13,376 bases of DNA. Source: an uncultured Gammaproteobacteria bacterium. GTDB taxonomy: Bacteria > Pseudomonadota > Gammaproteobacteria > Arenicellales > Poriferihabitantaceae. A program made the translations under genes and the position numbers. Location of the stretch: NCBI GenBank assembly GCA_938021685.1, contig CALIFM010000179.1:1-13376 (forward strand), written 5' to 3'. Position 1 is the first letter of the stretch, and each line of letters starts with the position of its first letter. This document shows, one piece after another, positions 7,479-13,376 of this stretch. Under the pieces are notes generated by a model, which was given only the letters and a program-made list of their open reading frames with translations, was not told the origin of the DNA and made no database searches.

Positions 7479-7976
7479 GTGTGCGGTCAAGCAACGATGA
7501 CAAACAGCAAGCAAGATGGTGACTTAAAAGATGGCCAGGTAACGCTAAGCGGTAGTTGTTTATGTGGCGGTATTACTTTTAGTGTATCTGGGTTATTACC
7601 TAGATTATATCAATGCCATTGCTCCTTGTGCCGTAAAGTAAGCGGTTCGGCTTCAAACAGTGCCATGCTAGTGCAATCAGATCAATTTGAATGGCGCAGC
7701 GGCGAAACTTTAATCAGCCGTTTTAAGCGTGACAGTGGTTTTAAATCGCATTTTTGTAAGCGCTGCGGTAGCCCCATGCCAAATGCTTTTGATGGCGGTA
7801 TGTGGGTGCCGGCTGGTTTGCTAGAACAAAATGATCAGCTGAAGGTCGCTGCGCACCTTTATGTGCAATCAAAGGCAACATGGCATGAGATTAAAAGCAG
7901 TGCTAAACAATATACATATATGCCCGATAAGCCACTTGTTGATTTATTACAGGCAAAAAATAAAGCAACTGATTAA
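7479..7976 (+). CDS. GFA/CENP-V domain zinc-binding protein
   Basis: A protein of up to 165 residues with the cysteine pattern of the glutathione-dependent formaldehyde-activating (GFA) fold: CLCGG (Cys27, Cys29), CHCSLCRK (Cys46, Cys48, Cys51) and FCKRCGSPM (Cys93, Cys96). These usually hold a structural zinc and a second, catalytic or glutathione-sensitive zinc. Despite the name, most family members have no proven S-hydroxymethylglutathione synthase activity, so the reaction is unknown. The GTG at 7479 is 3 bp after the CoA-transferase stop and has GGAG at 7463-7466, a long 12 nt away. ATG 7497 is an alternative start, giving 159 residues beginning MTNSKQ. It overlaps in ATGA the stop of a seven-codon frame that starts at 7477. 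The gene is co-transcribed with the glutarate genes by spacing, which may be incidental. Confidence 0.82.
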   Translation: MCGQATMTNSKQDGDLKDGQVTLSGSCLCGGITFSVSGLLPRLYQCHCSLCRKVSGSASNSAMLVQSDQFEWRSGETLISRFKRDSGFKSHFCKRCGSPMPNAFDGGMWVPAGLLEQNDQLKVAAHLYVQSKATWHEIKSSAKQYTYMPDKPLVDLLQAKNKATD

Positions 7977-7981
7977 GGACT

Positions 7982-8197
7982 ATGACAGACACTAACGAAA
8001 TTGAAGTCAAGCAATTTCCAATAGAGCTTTACAAGGTGCTGAAATTTTCAGGGCTGGTGGCTAGTGGCGCTGAAGCTAAGCACGCGATTGCCAATGGCTT
8101 GGTGCAAGTCAATAATCAAACAGAAATAAGAAAGCGCAGGAAGCTGGTAAAAAATGATATTATTTCATTTTTAAACCAGCCACTGAAAGTAATCTAG
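7982..8197 (+). CDS. Small S4-domain RNA-binding protein, YbcJ-like
   Basis: A 71-residue protein that is almost only an S4 RNA-binding domain. LYKVLKFSGLVASGAEAKHAIANGLVQVNNQ (17-47) is the helix-turn-helix-strand core, followed by the basic stretch RKRRKLVKNDII and a final strand. The size and the pattern match the YbcJ/S4-like family, whose role is probably ribosome- or rRNA-linked; no exact function is known to me. TAAGGA (7974-7979) is at once the stop codon of the upstream gene and the Shine-Dalgarno sequence here, only 2 nt from ATG 7982. That is unusually tight and suggests translational coupling. It is the last gene of the plus-strand block, before the hairpin at 8251. Confidence 0.85.
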   Translation: MTDTNEIEVKQFPIELYKVLKFSGLVASGAEAKHAIANGLVQVNNQTEIRKRRKLVKNDIISFLNQPLKVI

Positions 8198-8250
8198 GCG
8201 CATTAATGAATCGCCATGCTCATTAACTGTAGTTTATATTAAGCTATCTC

Positions 8251-8274
8251 AGCATAGATATTTTTCTATGCTTT
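8251..8274 (+). terminator. Hairpin terminator between convergent transcription units
   Basis: AGCATAGA (8251-8258) and TCTATGCT (8265-8272) form a perfect 8-bp stem around a 6-nt TATTTT loop. They are followed by TT and AT-rich sequence. It lies 54 bp after the S4 gene and 5 bp from the glutamate dehydrogenase stop on the other strand. The T-run after the stem is short in the plus direction and absent in the minus direction, so efficiency is uncertain. It is most likely the end of the plus-strand operon. Confidence 0.5.
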
Positions 8275-8279
8275 AAGTA

Positions 8280-11258
8280 TTATTCAAGCACTCGCTTAAG
8301 CTGTGCATCGATAATATCGGCATACAAGCTCTTATCATCGCCCGCATACACCATCGCCGAAGCCAATTTACTGGCTAGAATGGCGTATTTCACCTTGTCT
8401 GGTAGCTGACCGATGCGCTCATGGTAAGCTGGTGTGTTGCGGATAATCGCCGGCATATGCTGCAAGATGGCTTGCTGATGAGTAGGCAGGTCAATCTGTT
8501 CGGGGTTGCCCTGAAAATAATTAAACATGCGTGCGTAATGGCCGTTAATCTCCTTACTAATGCTGCTAGAGATGTCGGTGTAGGTTTGACTGCCACCTTG
8601 CTCGCGGTAACGACGGATTACCGCCCGTGCTTCCACTTCGGCCATTTGATTTAAGATGGTGATGACATCGCTAACGTATTCCTCTTTATTCTCTAGAAAT
8701 TCTTCGTCACTCAGCATCAAATTGGCAATGATTTCATAGGACGATGAAATAACACCGCACTTATTAGCTGACGCATCACGCATGATTACCACGCCTTGCT
8801 GTTGCAGCGTTTGCCGCGCATCTGGAGTGATAAATGAGTTGGCGCCTTCTACAATCACCTTGGAGCTGCCTTCGCCTGCAGCGTTAAAATAGCGCTGCAC
8901 GTTAGTTGAATCGATAGTTTCAGGGCGGCCGCCTGCAGGAATGAATAAATCGGTCTCTACAGTGAACACTAAGCTATTGAATGTTTTGTAAAATTCATCG
9001 GTAGATACCCATTCTTCCTCAAGGCCTTTCTTGGTCATGGTCACTTTTTTGTATTGGTCGCTGATGCCTTCTTTTCGCGTTTTCATGCGGTACAAGATGA
9101 AACCACCTTCATGCAAGGCCTTAGGGTCGTAGCCTTCGATATCGTCATGAAGCACAATGGCGGACAAGGCTTTTTTGTCGAGGCCATCTGGGTCGAATAG
9201 GGCGCCAGTGCCGTCAATAATTAGCTTGATCTGCACTTTAGGGCAGCGTTCTAGCAGTAAGCGCATACCGTTGCCCGCCACGTCACCATTCGGGCCACCA
9301 GTAAATTTAACGCTGAAGGCTTCTTTGTGCATGTCGATGCCCATTTCTTGCATGGTCACCTCAGCAAAGCGAACTACGCCAATGGAGGTCACGCCGTAAT
9401 CTTTATGATTAATGCCAATTTCTTTACTCGACATAATGCCTTTGCCCAGCAGATAACCACGGCGCTCGGCCAACTTAGCCATGCGCTCGATCATCACATT
9501 GTGCATGTTTTCATCCGGGCCGAGCTCAATGGGTTCGGCTTGGCCGTAGTAGTCCACCACTTGTTTGTTGGTGGCATGGCCGCTTTCGTCTGTAACGAAC
9601 AAGTCTAAGAAAGCATTGGCGAAGGCATGCTGCAATTTGTAGAGGTATTGATCACGCTGTTCGCTTGATGTTCTGGGGTCGATGTTTAAAATCGCCACCA
9701 TTTTGGAGCCACCTTCATAGATGTCTTTGTTTTTTAAGTGCTGTGTATGTGCGAGCACATAGTTTTCTTTAAACAAAGTGCTGGAGTTGTTGGTGTAATC
9801 ATCGCTGTTTTGCGTAATAACAGTGCGCCAACCGCCGCGTGCGATATCAGAAAATCCGATGTGATAGCCATTGCCGCGACGCCCTGAGAAAAAGGTGATG
9901 CGAAAAGGGCGATCAGCGGGTAAGTTGTCGGTAAATTCTGTGTCCAACTCTTCTAGGTAAGCAGGGTCTAATCTGAATGCCAAAGCATGCTTTTCGATAA
10001 CAAAAAAGTTTGTTTTCAAGCAGTTAGAGATGAAAGATAAAGCACATTTAAATACGGTGCGGCGAAAATTATCCAGTACCCGTCGTCCGGAATTAAAGTT
10101 AGCCACCATTTCGGTGCACTCTTCAAGTTTTTTTGCATATTTCTTTTCACGCTGCTTTTCGCTAGGGTCGAAACGGGCATAAAATAGCTCGACCAATTGC
10201 ATACTTACGCTAGGATTATTGTGAAATGCACGGGTAATGCCTTCACGCTCATAAATTTCAGGGGCGTTATGCGCTAAATTGGTGTGACAAAAGCCGATAA
10301 ATGCTGTGACTAAAGTGGCATCCGGCCCACTCATCACACCGTTGGTGATTAGCTTATGATAGCCCGGTGCGGTGGTGGAGGTGATTTGGGTGTTGTATAG
10401 TTCCAAGCGCAACCGGTCGTGTAGGTCGCCGCCTGGGTCAATCGGGGTTTTATCACGGGCTTTAACATAAAAAGTAGATAAGAAATAGCGCGTCATACCG
10501 TTAGTGACGCTTAAGCAATAGGCGCGTCGTACGCCGATGCCAAGGCGTTGAAAAACTTCGAGCACTTGTGATAAAAAGCCAGAGTGGGGCGGGTTGGCTA
10601 CGCCGAATGAAACTCGGTATTCCTTATATTCCGTAGTGTCAACACTCAAAGAAACGCCGCCGCCTTGCTGGACGGAAATGTAAAGCTCCATCACGCGAGC
10701 TACGCGCTCTGCAGGCGAGGTCAGCACGTACTGCTCGTTGCTGGCGCTAAAAATACTAAGTAATTTGACTAAACGGGCTTCATCATAATCAGGCAAGCGC
10801 TTAGTAAGGTGCTTAAGGATATCGTCGCTTACTTTTTTAGGTAGTTTAGGTGCTTTATCAGGGTCGATGACGATTTCGCCTTCGTCAAAATCACAACGCA
10901 GCACTTCTAAAGCGTGCTCGCTACTGGGCAGAGGGCTAAATGAGGTAGTGATCTCGGCGTATGAAAGGTGCTTTTCTGGCAAGTCATGCAGTGCACGATA
11001 GATCGAGCCAGTGGTGGATATTTGCGCCAGCATGGTGCGCTCTTCACGGTTAATTAAACTTAAGCGCTCAAAAGTGTCGAGTTTATCCAAGCTGAGCGTG
11101 AGCAACGATAAAGCATCCATCTCTTCCTTGTTTAGACTAAGGAAATATGGGCTCATTTCGCTTTTGAGCCAGTTTAAGTTTTGGTCCCCCTGTTCGCTAT
11201 AATGAACAAGTTTTGAGGAGATATCGCTTGCTACTGTGCTTGGGTCAACAATCGTCAT
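8280..11258 (-). CDS. NAD-type glutamate dehydrogenase, large (about 115 kDa) class
   Basis: A 992-residue enzyme that oxidatively deaminates glutamate to 2-oxoglutarate and ammonia, most likely with NAD. The N-terminal 450 residues are regulatory, with an ACT-like stretch around 199-266. The catalytic part begins with FRITFFSGRRGNGYHIGFSD (452-471) and ARGGWR (473-478). The active-site lysine is Lys519 in YEGGSKMVAI. ELGPDEN (578-584) follows, then the dinucleotide-binding loop GGPNGDVAGNGM (654-665). GGRPETI and VEGANSFITPDA mark the second half. The size fits the L_115 class known from fungi and some bacteria. It is not the roughly 1600-residue GdhB of Pseudomonas nor the 450-residue small class. 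ATG 11258 has a weak Shine-Dalgarno sequence. It is downstream of the LysE exporter on the same strand with a 196-bp gap that has its own operator-like repeat, so it is probably transcribed alone. Confidence 0.9.
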   Translation of the reverse strand: MTIVDPSTVASDISSKLVHYSEQGDQNLNWLKSEMSPYFLSLNKEEMDALSLLTLSLDKLDTFERLSLINREERTMLAQISTTGSIYRALHDLPEKHLSYAEITTSFSPLPSSEHALEVLRCDFDEGEIVIDPDKAPKLPKKVSDDILKHLTKRLPDYDEARLVKLLSIFSASNEQYVLTSPAERVARVMELYISVQQGGGVSLSVDTTEYKEYRVSFGVANPPHSGFLSQVLEVFQRLGIGVRRAYCLSVTNGMTRYFLSTFYVKARDKTPIDPGGDLHDRLRLELYNTQITSTTAPGYHKLITNGVMSGPDATLVTAFIGFCHTNLAHNAPEIYEREGITRAFHNNPSVSMQLVELFYARFDPSEKQREKKYAKKLEECTEMVANFNSGRRVLDNFRRTVFKCALSFISNCLKTNFFVIEKHALAFRLDPAYLEELDTEFTDNLPADRPFRITFFSGRRGNGYHIGFSDIARGGWRTVITQNSDDYTNNSSTLFKENYVLAHTQHLKNKDIYEGGSKMVAILNIDPRTSSEQRDQYLYKLQHAFANAFLDLFVTDESGHATNKQVVDYYGQAEPIELGPDENMHNVMIERMAKLAERRGYLLGKGIMSSKEIGINHKDYGVTSIGVVRFAEVTMQEMGIDMHKEAFSVKFTGGPNGDVAGNGMRLLLERCPKVQIKLIIDGTGALFDPDGLDKKALSAIVLHDDIEGYDPKALHEGGFILYRMKTRKEGISDQYKKVTMTKKGLEEEWVSTDEFYKTFNSLVFTVETDLFIPAGGRPETIDSTNVQRYFNAAGEGSSKVIVEGANSFITPDARQTLQQQGVVIMRDASANKCGVISSSYEIIANLMLSDEEFLENKEEYVSDVITILNQMAEVEARAVIRRYREQGGSQTYTDISSSISKEINGHYARMFNYFQGNPEQIDLPTHQQAILQHMPAIIRNTPAYHERIGQLPDKVKYAILASKLASAMVYAGDDKSLYADIIDAQLKRVLE

Positions 11259-11359
11259 TTTTGTATACTCTATTTATCAGTTTGCACCAGAGAGAAAGCG
11301 GTTATTCAAAGCAAAGATGAACGATAGTGGCCTGCGTCGATCAACAAGGTTTCTCCAAT

Positions 11360-11378
11360 TTATACTTTGGTAGTATAA
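11360..11378. promoter_or_regulatory. 19-bp inverted repeat upstream of glutamate dehydrogenase, possible operator
   Basis: TTATACT (11360-11366) and AGTATAA (11372-11378) are perfect 7-bp inverted arms separated by 5 bp, about 100 bp before the gene. Read on the minus strand, each arm includes a -10-like hexamer (TATACT and TATAAA, the latter running on past the arm). No good -35 hexamer is found at 16-18 bp, as expected for an activator-dependent promoter. A dimeric regulator binding across the promoter is a fair inference. Confidence 0.35.
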
Positions 11379-11396
11379 CGATTTAATCTAATTTTT

Positions 11397-11421
11397 GGCA
11401 TTGATAATAATATTTAATGCC
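11397..11421. other. Stem-loop between lysE-like gene and glutamate dehydrogenase
   Basis: GGCATT (11397-11402) and AATGCC (11416-11421) form a 6-bp stem with a 13-nt AT-rich loop. A run of six T residues follows on the plus strand, but the minus strand, along which the neighbouring genes are read, has A residues after the stem. It therefore does not look like a working terminator for the LysE-family gene. It could be a processing or pause structure, or block antisense transcription. Confidence 0.25.
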
Positions 11422-11454
11422 CATTTTTTATGTATGCATAATTGAGGTCGACTA

Positions 11455-12063
11455 TCAGCTTAGTGCAATGAGTGCGGCGATTACAATAATCCCACTGCCA
11501 AGGGTGTGGGGGAGGTACTTGCCGTACTTAGATATCTGTATAAATCTCAAAATAGCTCGTCCAAAGAAAATGTAAACCGTTAACACGATCGCCAAGCTCG
11601 CCATTTTGAGGGCACCGTAATAAAGCATGTCTGCCATGAAATGCGTTGGTCGCACGAAATTCGGAAACAAGGCTAGAAAGAAAATAAGCGCCTTAGGATT
11701 GGAAAGAGAAACTAGTAGGCCCTTAACATAGCTGTTGAGCATACGGTGTTCGCTTAGCTCATCGGTGTTAGTTGAACCTGCTTGTTCAATGCCAGAGCGC
11801 GTCATGTTTATGCCAAGATATATTAAATAAAGCACACCAGCCCATTTAAGGCCTTCATAGATGAGCGGTGATTGCGTGATCACTACACCTAACCCACTTG
11901 CTATCAAGCTTAGCCAAACCAAATTAGCTGTCAGTAAACCACCGATGCCTGCAAAGGCATATCGGTTGCCTAAAATGGACTGGTATAAAATAAACAAAAC
12001 CGCAGCGCCGGGCAGTATTTCTAGCGAGAAAGTGATGATTAAGAACTCAAGCGTGCTACTCAT
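11455..12063 (-). CDS. LysE/RhtB-family amino acid exporter
   Basis: A 202-residue inner-membrane protein with the LysE profile. About six hydrophobic segments lie near residues 5-28, 38-62, 68-87, 112-135, 145-167 and 185-201. The first segment carries LPGAAVLF, where the family more often has Pro-Gly-Pro. Segment four has the typical SNPKALIFFLALFPNFV (121-137). Members export amino acids such as lysine, threonine or homoserine lactones; the substrate here cannot be told. The start ATG at 12063 follows the permease stop by 7 bp and has no Shine-Dalgarno sequence, so translational coupling is probable. The charged loop at residues 88-112 matches the usual cytoplasmic loop between segments three and four. 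Confidence 0.88.
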   Translation of the reverse strand: MSSTLEFLIITFSLEILPGAAVLFILYQSILGNRYAFAGIGGLLTANLVWLSLIASGLGVVITQSPLIYEGLKWAGVLYLIYLGINMTRSGIEQAGSTNTDELSEHRMLNSYVKGLLVSLSNPKALIFFLALFPNFVRPTHFMADMLYYGALKMASLAIVLTVYIFFGRAILRFIQISKYGKYLPHTLGSGIIVIAALIALS

Positions 12064-12070
12064 GCTTTTT

Positions 12071-12958
12071 TTAAAGATTAACTTTGAATGCCGTTTTGGG
12101 GCGATTAATGAGGCTTAAGCCTGCTGCTACAATAATTGCAATGCCTAGCCAAACACGCGCACTAGGCAGATCATTAAAAACCCAATAACCTAAGGCGGTT
12201 GCAGCAACAACTTCGACGTATACAAGCGGAGCCAAAGAACTTGCATCTGCAAATTTTGCAGCAAAAATCGTGATCAGGTTTGCTAAAGCAGAACCAAGGC
12301 CAATGGTGGCGAATAGCCAAATATGTTCGTTTTGCGCCTGGCCCAAGCTTTGCCAAGCAAAGGGGGCCAGCACAATCGCGCCAAAACAAGTTTGAAAGGC
12401 CACTGCAATGAGGGGCGGTATGCTAGAAGCTGCCCAGCGATTTGCCACTAAATAAGCACCGAAGCTGATACCTGCGCCTAGAGCAAACAAATAGCCTGCG
12501 TTCATATTGACTCCTGGCTTAATGATGATGATAGCGCCAATAAACCCCATCAACAGTGCCAACACTTTGCGTAAGGTAAGGGACTCTTTTAGTACAATCA
12601 CAGCCAGTATCATGGCAATAATTGGCCCAATCATATAAGCACCGAAGGCATCTGCCAATGGGATGCGGATGATGGCCGCTACAAAGCATAGCGTTGCAGA
12701 TAAAATACACAGACTGCGTATTAGCTGCTCTTTAATTATATGAGGCGAAAAAACAATAGGTTGTCTGGTTGTGCTTAGTGTTGCAATTGGTGCGAGTACA
12801 CTGGCGCCAATTAAAAATCGAATCCATGCAAGTACAATAGGCGAATAAGCATCGCCTAGAAACTTAGTTGCTGCATCGCCAATGGGATAGATGCACATAC
12901 CCAATATCATTAAGCTTGCGCCTAGTGCTGGGCGATGGGATAGTTGATTCATGGGCAC
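12071..12958 (-). CDS. EamA-domain transporter of the drug/metabolite (DMT) superfamily
   Basis: A 295-residue membrane protein with ten hydrophobic segments arranged as two EamA repeats, about residues 12-145 and 155-288. The first repeat has GDAATKFLG and PIVLAWIRFLIGASVLAP. The second has GAGISFGAYLVANRWAA and ends in ALGYWVFNDLPSARVWLGIAIIVAAG, typical of S-adenosylmethionine- and amino-acid-transporting relatives. Direction and substrate are unknown. The first codon is GTG 12958; an in-frame ATG at 12952 (MNQLSH) is two codons in, and neither has a good Shine-Dalgarno sequence. Together with the LysE-type exporter it makes a two-gene transporter operon of unrelated families, suggestive of metabolite efflux. 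A terminator at 13018-13043 isolates it from the cold shock gene upstream. Confidence 0.87.
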   Translation of the reverse strand: MPMNQLSHRPALGASLMILGMCIYPIGDAATKFLGDAYSPIVLAWIRFLIGASVLAPIATLSTTRQPIVFSPHIIKEQLIRSLCILSATLCFVAAIIRIPLADAFGAYMIGPIIAMILAVIVLKESLTLRKVLALLMGFIGAIIIIKPGVNMNAGYLFALGAGISFGAYLVANRWAASSIPPLIAVAFQTCFGAIVLAPFAWQSLGQAQNEHIWLFATIGLGSALANLITIFAAKFADASSLAPLVYVEVVAATALGYWVFNDLPSARVWLGIAIIVAAGLSLINRPKTAFKVNL

Positions 12959-13017
12959 GGCCGTTGATAACGCTTAAACTGGTAAGTGCGGCAGCACAAT
13001 TGAGACTAAGGTACCAT

Positions 13018-13043
13018 AAAAAAAGCAAGGCAAAAGCCTTGCT
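13018..13043 (-). terminator. Intrinsic terminator of the cold shock gene
   Basis: On the minus strand AGCAAGGC pairs with GCCTTGCT (13043-13036 with 13031-13024) as a perfect 8-bp GC-containing stem. The tetraloop is TTTT and seven T residues end the structure at 13018, the last stem base being the first of them. It lies 60 bp after the cold shock stop codon. This is the clearest terminator in the window. Confidence 0.88.
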
Positions 13044-13103
13044 CTTTATATCGGTTTTGGGCCAATTAGCTTAAAACTGATTAGCTCAAAAAGGGGGCAC
13101 TAA

Positions 13104-13310
13104 TCAAATGGCGACAATGTCCTCTGCTTGTAAACCTTTCTCGCCTTCGGAGACTGTAAATTCAACTTTCTGGCCTTCGGCTAACGTTTTGAAGCCATCG
13201 CCTTGAATAGCTTTGTAGTGCGCAAACACATCGGGGCCAGACTCTTGTTCAATAAAGCCAAAACCTTTGGCTTCATTGAACCATTTTACAGTTCCAGTAG
13301 TGGTAGACAT
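13104..13310 (-). CDS. CspA-family cold shock protein
   Basis: A 68-residue single cold-shock domain, the full family length. The two RNA-binding motifs are RNP1 as KGFGFI (15-20) and RNP2 as DVFAHYKAI (27-35). Trp10 and Phe11 in GTVKWFNEAKG and the later EGQKVEF and GLQAEDI complete the OB fold. Such proteins bind single-stranded RNA and DNA and act as RNA chaperones; not all members are cold-inducible. The RNP2 variant FAHY in place of FVHF is found in some paralogues. ATG 13310 has AGGAAA 7 nt upstream. It is followed by its own terminator and preceded by a leader that can hide the ribosome binding site. Confidence 0.95.
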   Translation of the reverse strand: MSTTTGTVKWFNEAKGFGFIEQESGPDVFAHYKAIQGDGFKTLAEGQKVEFTVSEGEKGLQAEDIVAI

Positions 13311-13317
13311 AATGTTT

Positions 13318-13368
13318 CCTGTTTTAAATTAGGTGAAATTGCCCGATAAAACAGGCCGCTAACGCCTG
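13318..13368 (-). promoter_or_regulatory. Structured 5' leader of the cold shock gene with two mutually exclusive hairpins
   Basis: Reading the minus strand, CCTGTTTTA (13355-13347) is perfectly complementary to TAAAACAGG (13326-13318), with a 20-nt loop. The last bases of the second arm are the AGG of the Shine-Dalgarno sequence. Further 5', CAGGC (13368-13364) can pair with GCCTG (13356-13352), using the CCTG that opens the long stem. So only one of the two hairpins can form: one hides the ribosome binding site and the other frees it. It is not shown whether the transcript begins upstream of 13368. The leader may continue beyond the window. Confidence 0.5.
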
Positions 13369-13376
13369 AAATATTG

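Noticed and set aside
9157..9608. Plus-strand open frames of 80 and 93 codons within the glutamate dehydrogenase gene
   Set aside because: They lie opposite the conserved catalytic core of the dehydrogenase, have no ribosome binding site and resemble no protein.
11397..11429. Stem-loop plus T-run as terminator for the LysE-family gene
   Set aside because: The T-run is on the plus strand while the gene is read on the minus strand, so the polarity is wrong.
12868..13074. Plus-strand open frame of 68 codons running through the permease start and the cold shock terminator
   Set aside because: It crosses a strong terminator hairpin and is antisense to a well-supported gene.
1..13376. CRISPR array, tRNA, prophage, insertion sequence or defence island
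   Set aside because: No regularly spaced repeats, cloverleaf-like segments, transposase or integrase motifs or defence-type domains were seen; all long frames are metabolic, transport or RNA-binding families.

Overview
The window looks like a chromosomal segment of a gammaproteobacterium of moderate GC content. The evidence is the gene content: a polyamine block resembling Pseudomonas spuB-spuC plus an E. coli PuuB-like oxidase, a glutaryl-CoA dehydrogenase/CoA-transferase pair, and a CspA-type cold shock gene. I cannot name a genus. The class of glutamate dehydrogenase (about 112 kDa rather than the 180 kDa Pseudomonas type) and the many weak ribosome binding sites suggest a lineage outside Pseudomonas proper. 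I see no insertion sequence, phage gene, integrase, tRNA, rRNA or CRISPR array.

Layout. Positions 1-677 (minus strand) hold the first 225 codons of a glutamine-synthetase-like gamma-glutamylpolyamine synthetase that runs off the left edge. It is divergent from a second glutamine-synthetase-like gene (935-2272), with about 257 bp of shared upstream DNA. The second gene leads a plus-strand operon with an SpuC-type polyamine:pyruvate aminotransferase and a PuuB-type FAD gamma-glutamylputrescine oxidoreductase. A small hairpin with a T-run overlaps the puuB stop codon. A second plus-strand block follows: glutaryl-CoA dehydrogenase (gcdH), a class III CoA-transferase probably acting on glutarate, a GFA/CENP-V-fold zinc protein and a 71-residue S4-domain RNA-binding protein. 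This block ends at a hairpin at 8251-8274.

From there everything is on the minus strand. It comprises a 992-residue NAD-type glutamate dehydrogenase, a LysE-family exporter, an EamA/DMT-family permease, an intrinsic terminator and a cold shock protein at the right edge.

How the genes fit together. The left half is diamine catabolism: gamma-glutamylation, then oxidation or transamination. The next block activates glutarate to glutaryl-CoA and decarboxylates it to crotonyl-CoA. Glutarate is the end product of cadaverine and 5-aminovalerate breakdown, while putrescine gives succinate. The combination therefore suggests, as inference, that C5 diamine (lysine-derived) degradation is at least one job of this locus. 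The glutamate dehydrogenase may deal with the glutamate that cycles through gamma-glutamylation and transamination, though it is a separate transcription unit.

The most interesting non-coding signal is the leader of the cold shock gene. A perfect 9-bp inverted repeat would bury the Shine-Dalgarno sequence, and a second hairpin competes for the same arm, which is the layout of an RNA switch. I found no convincing previously undescribed multi-gene system; the genes all belong to recognisable families.
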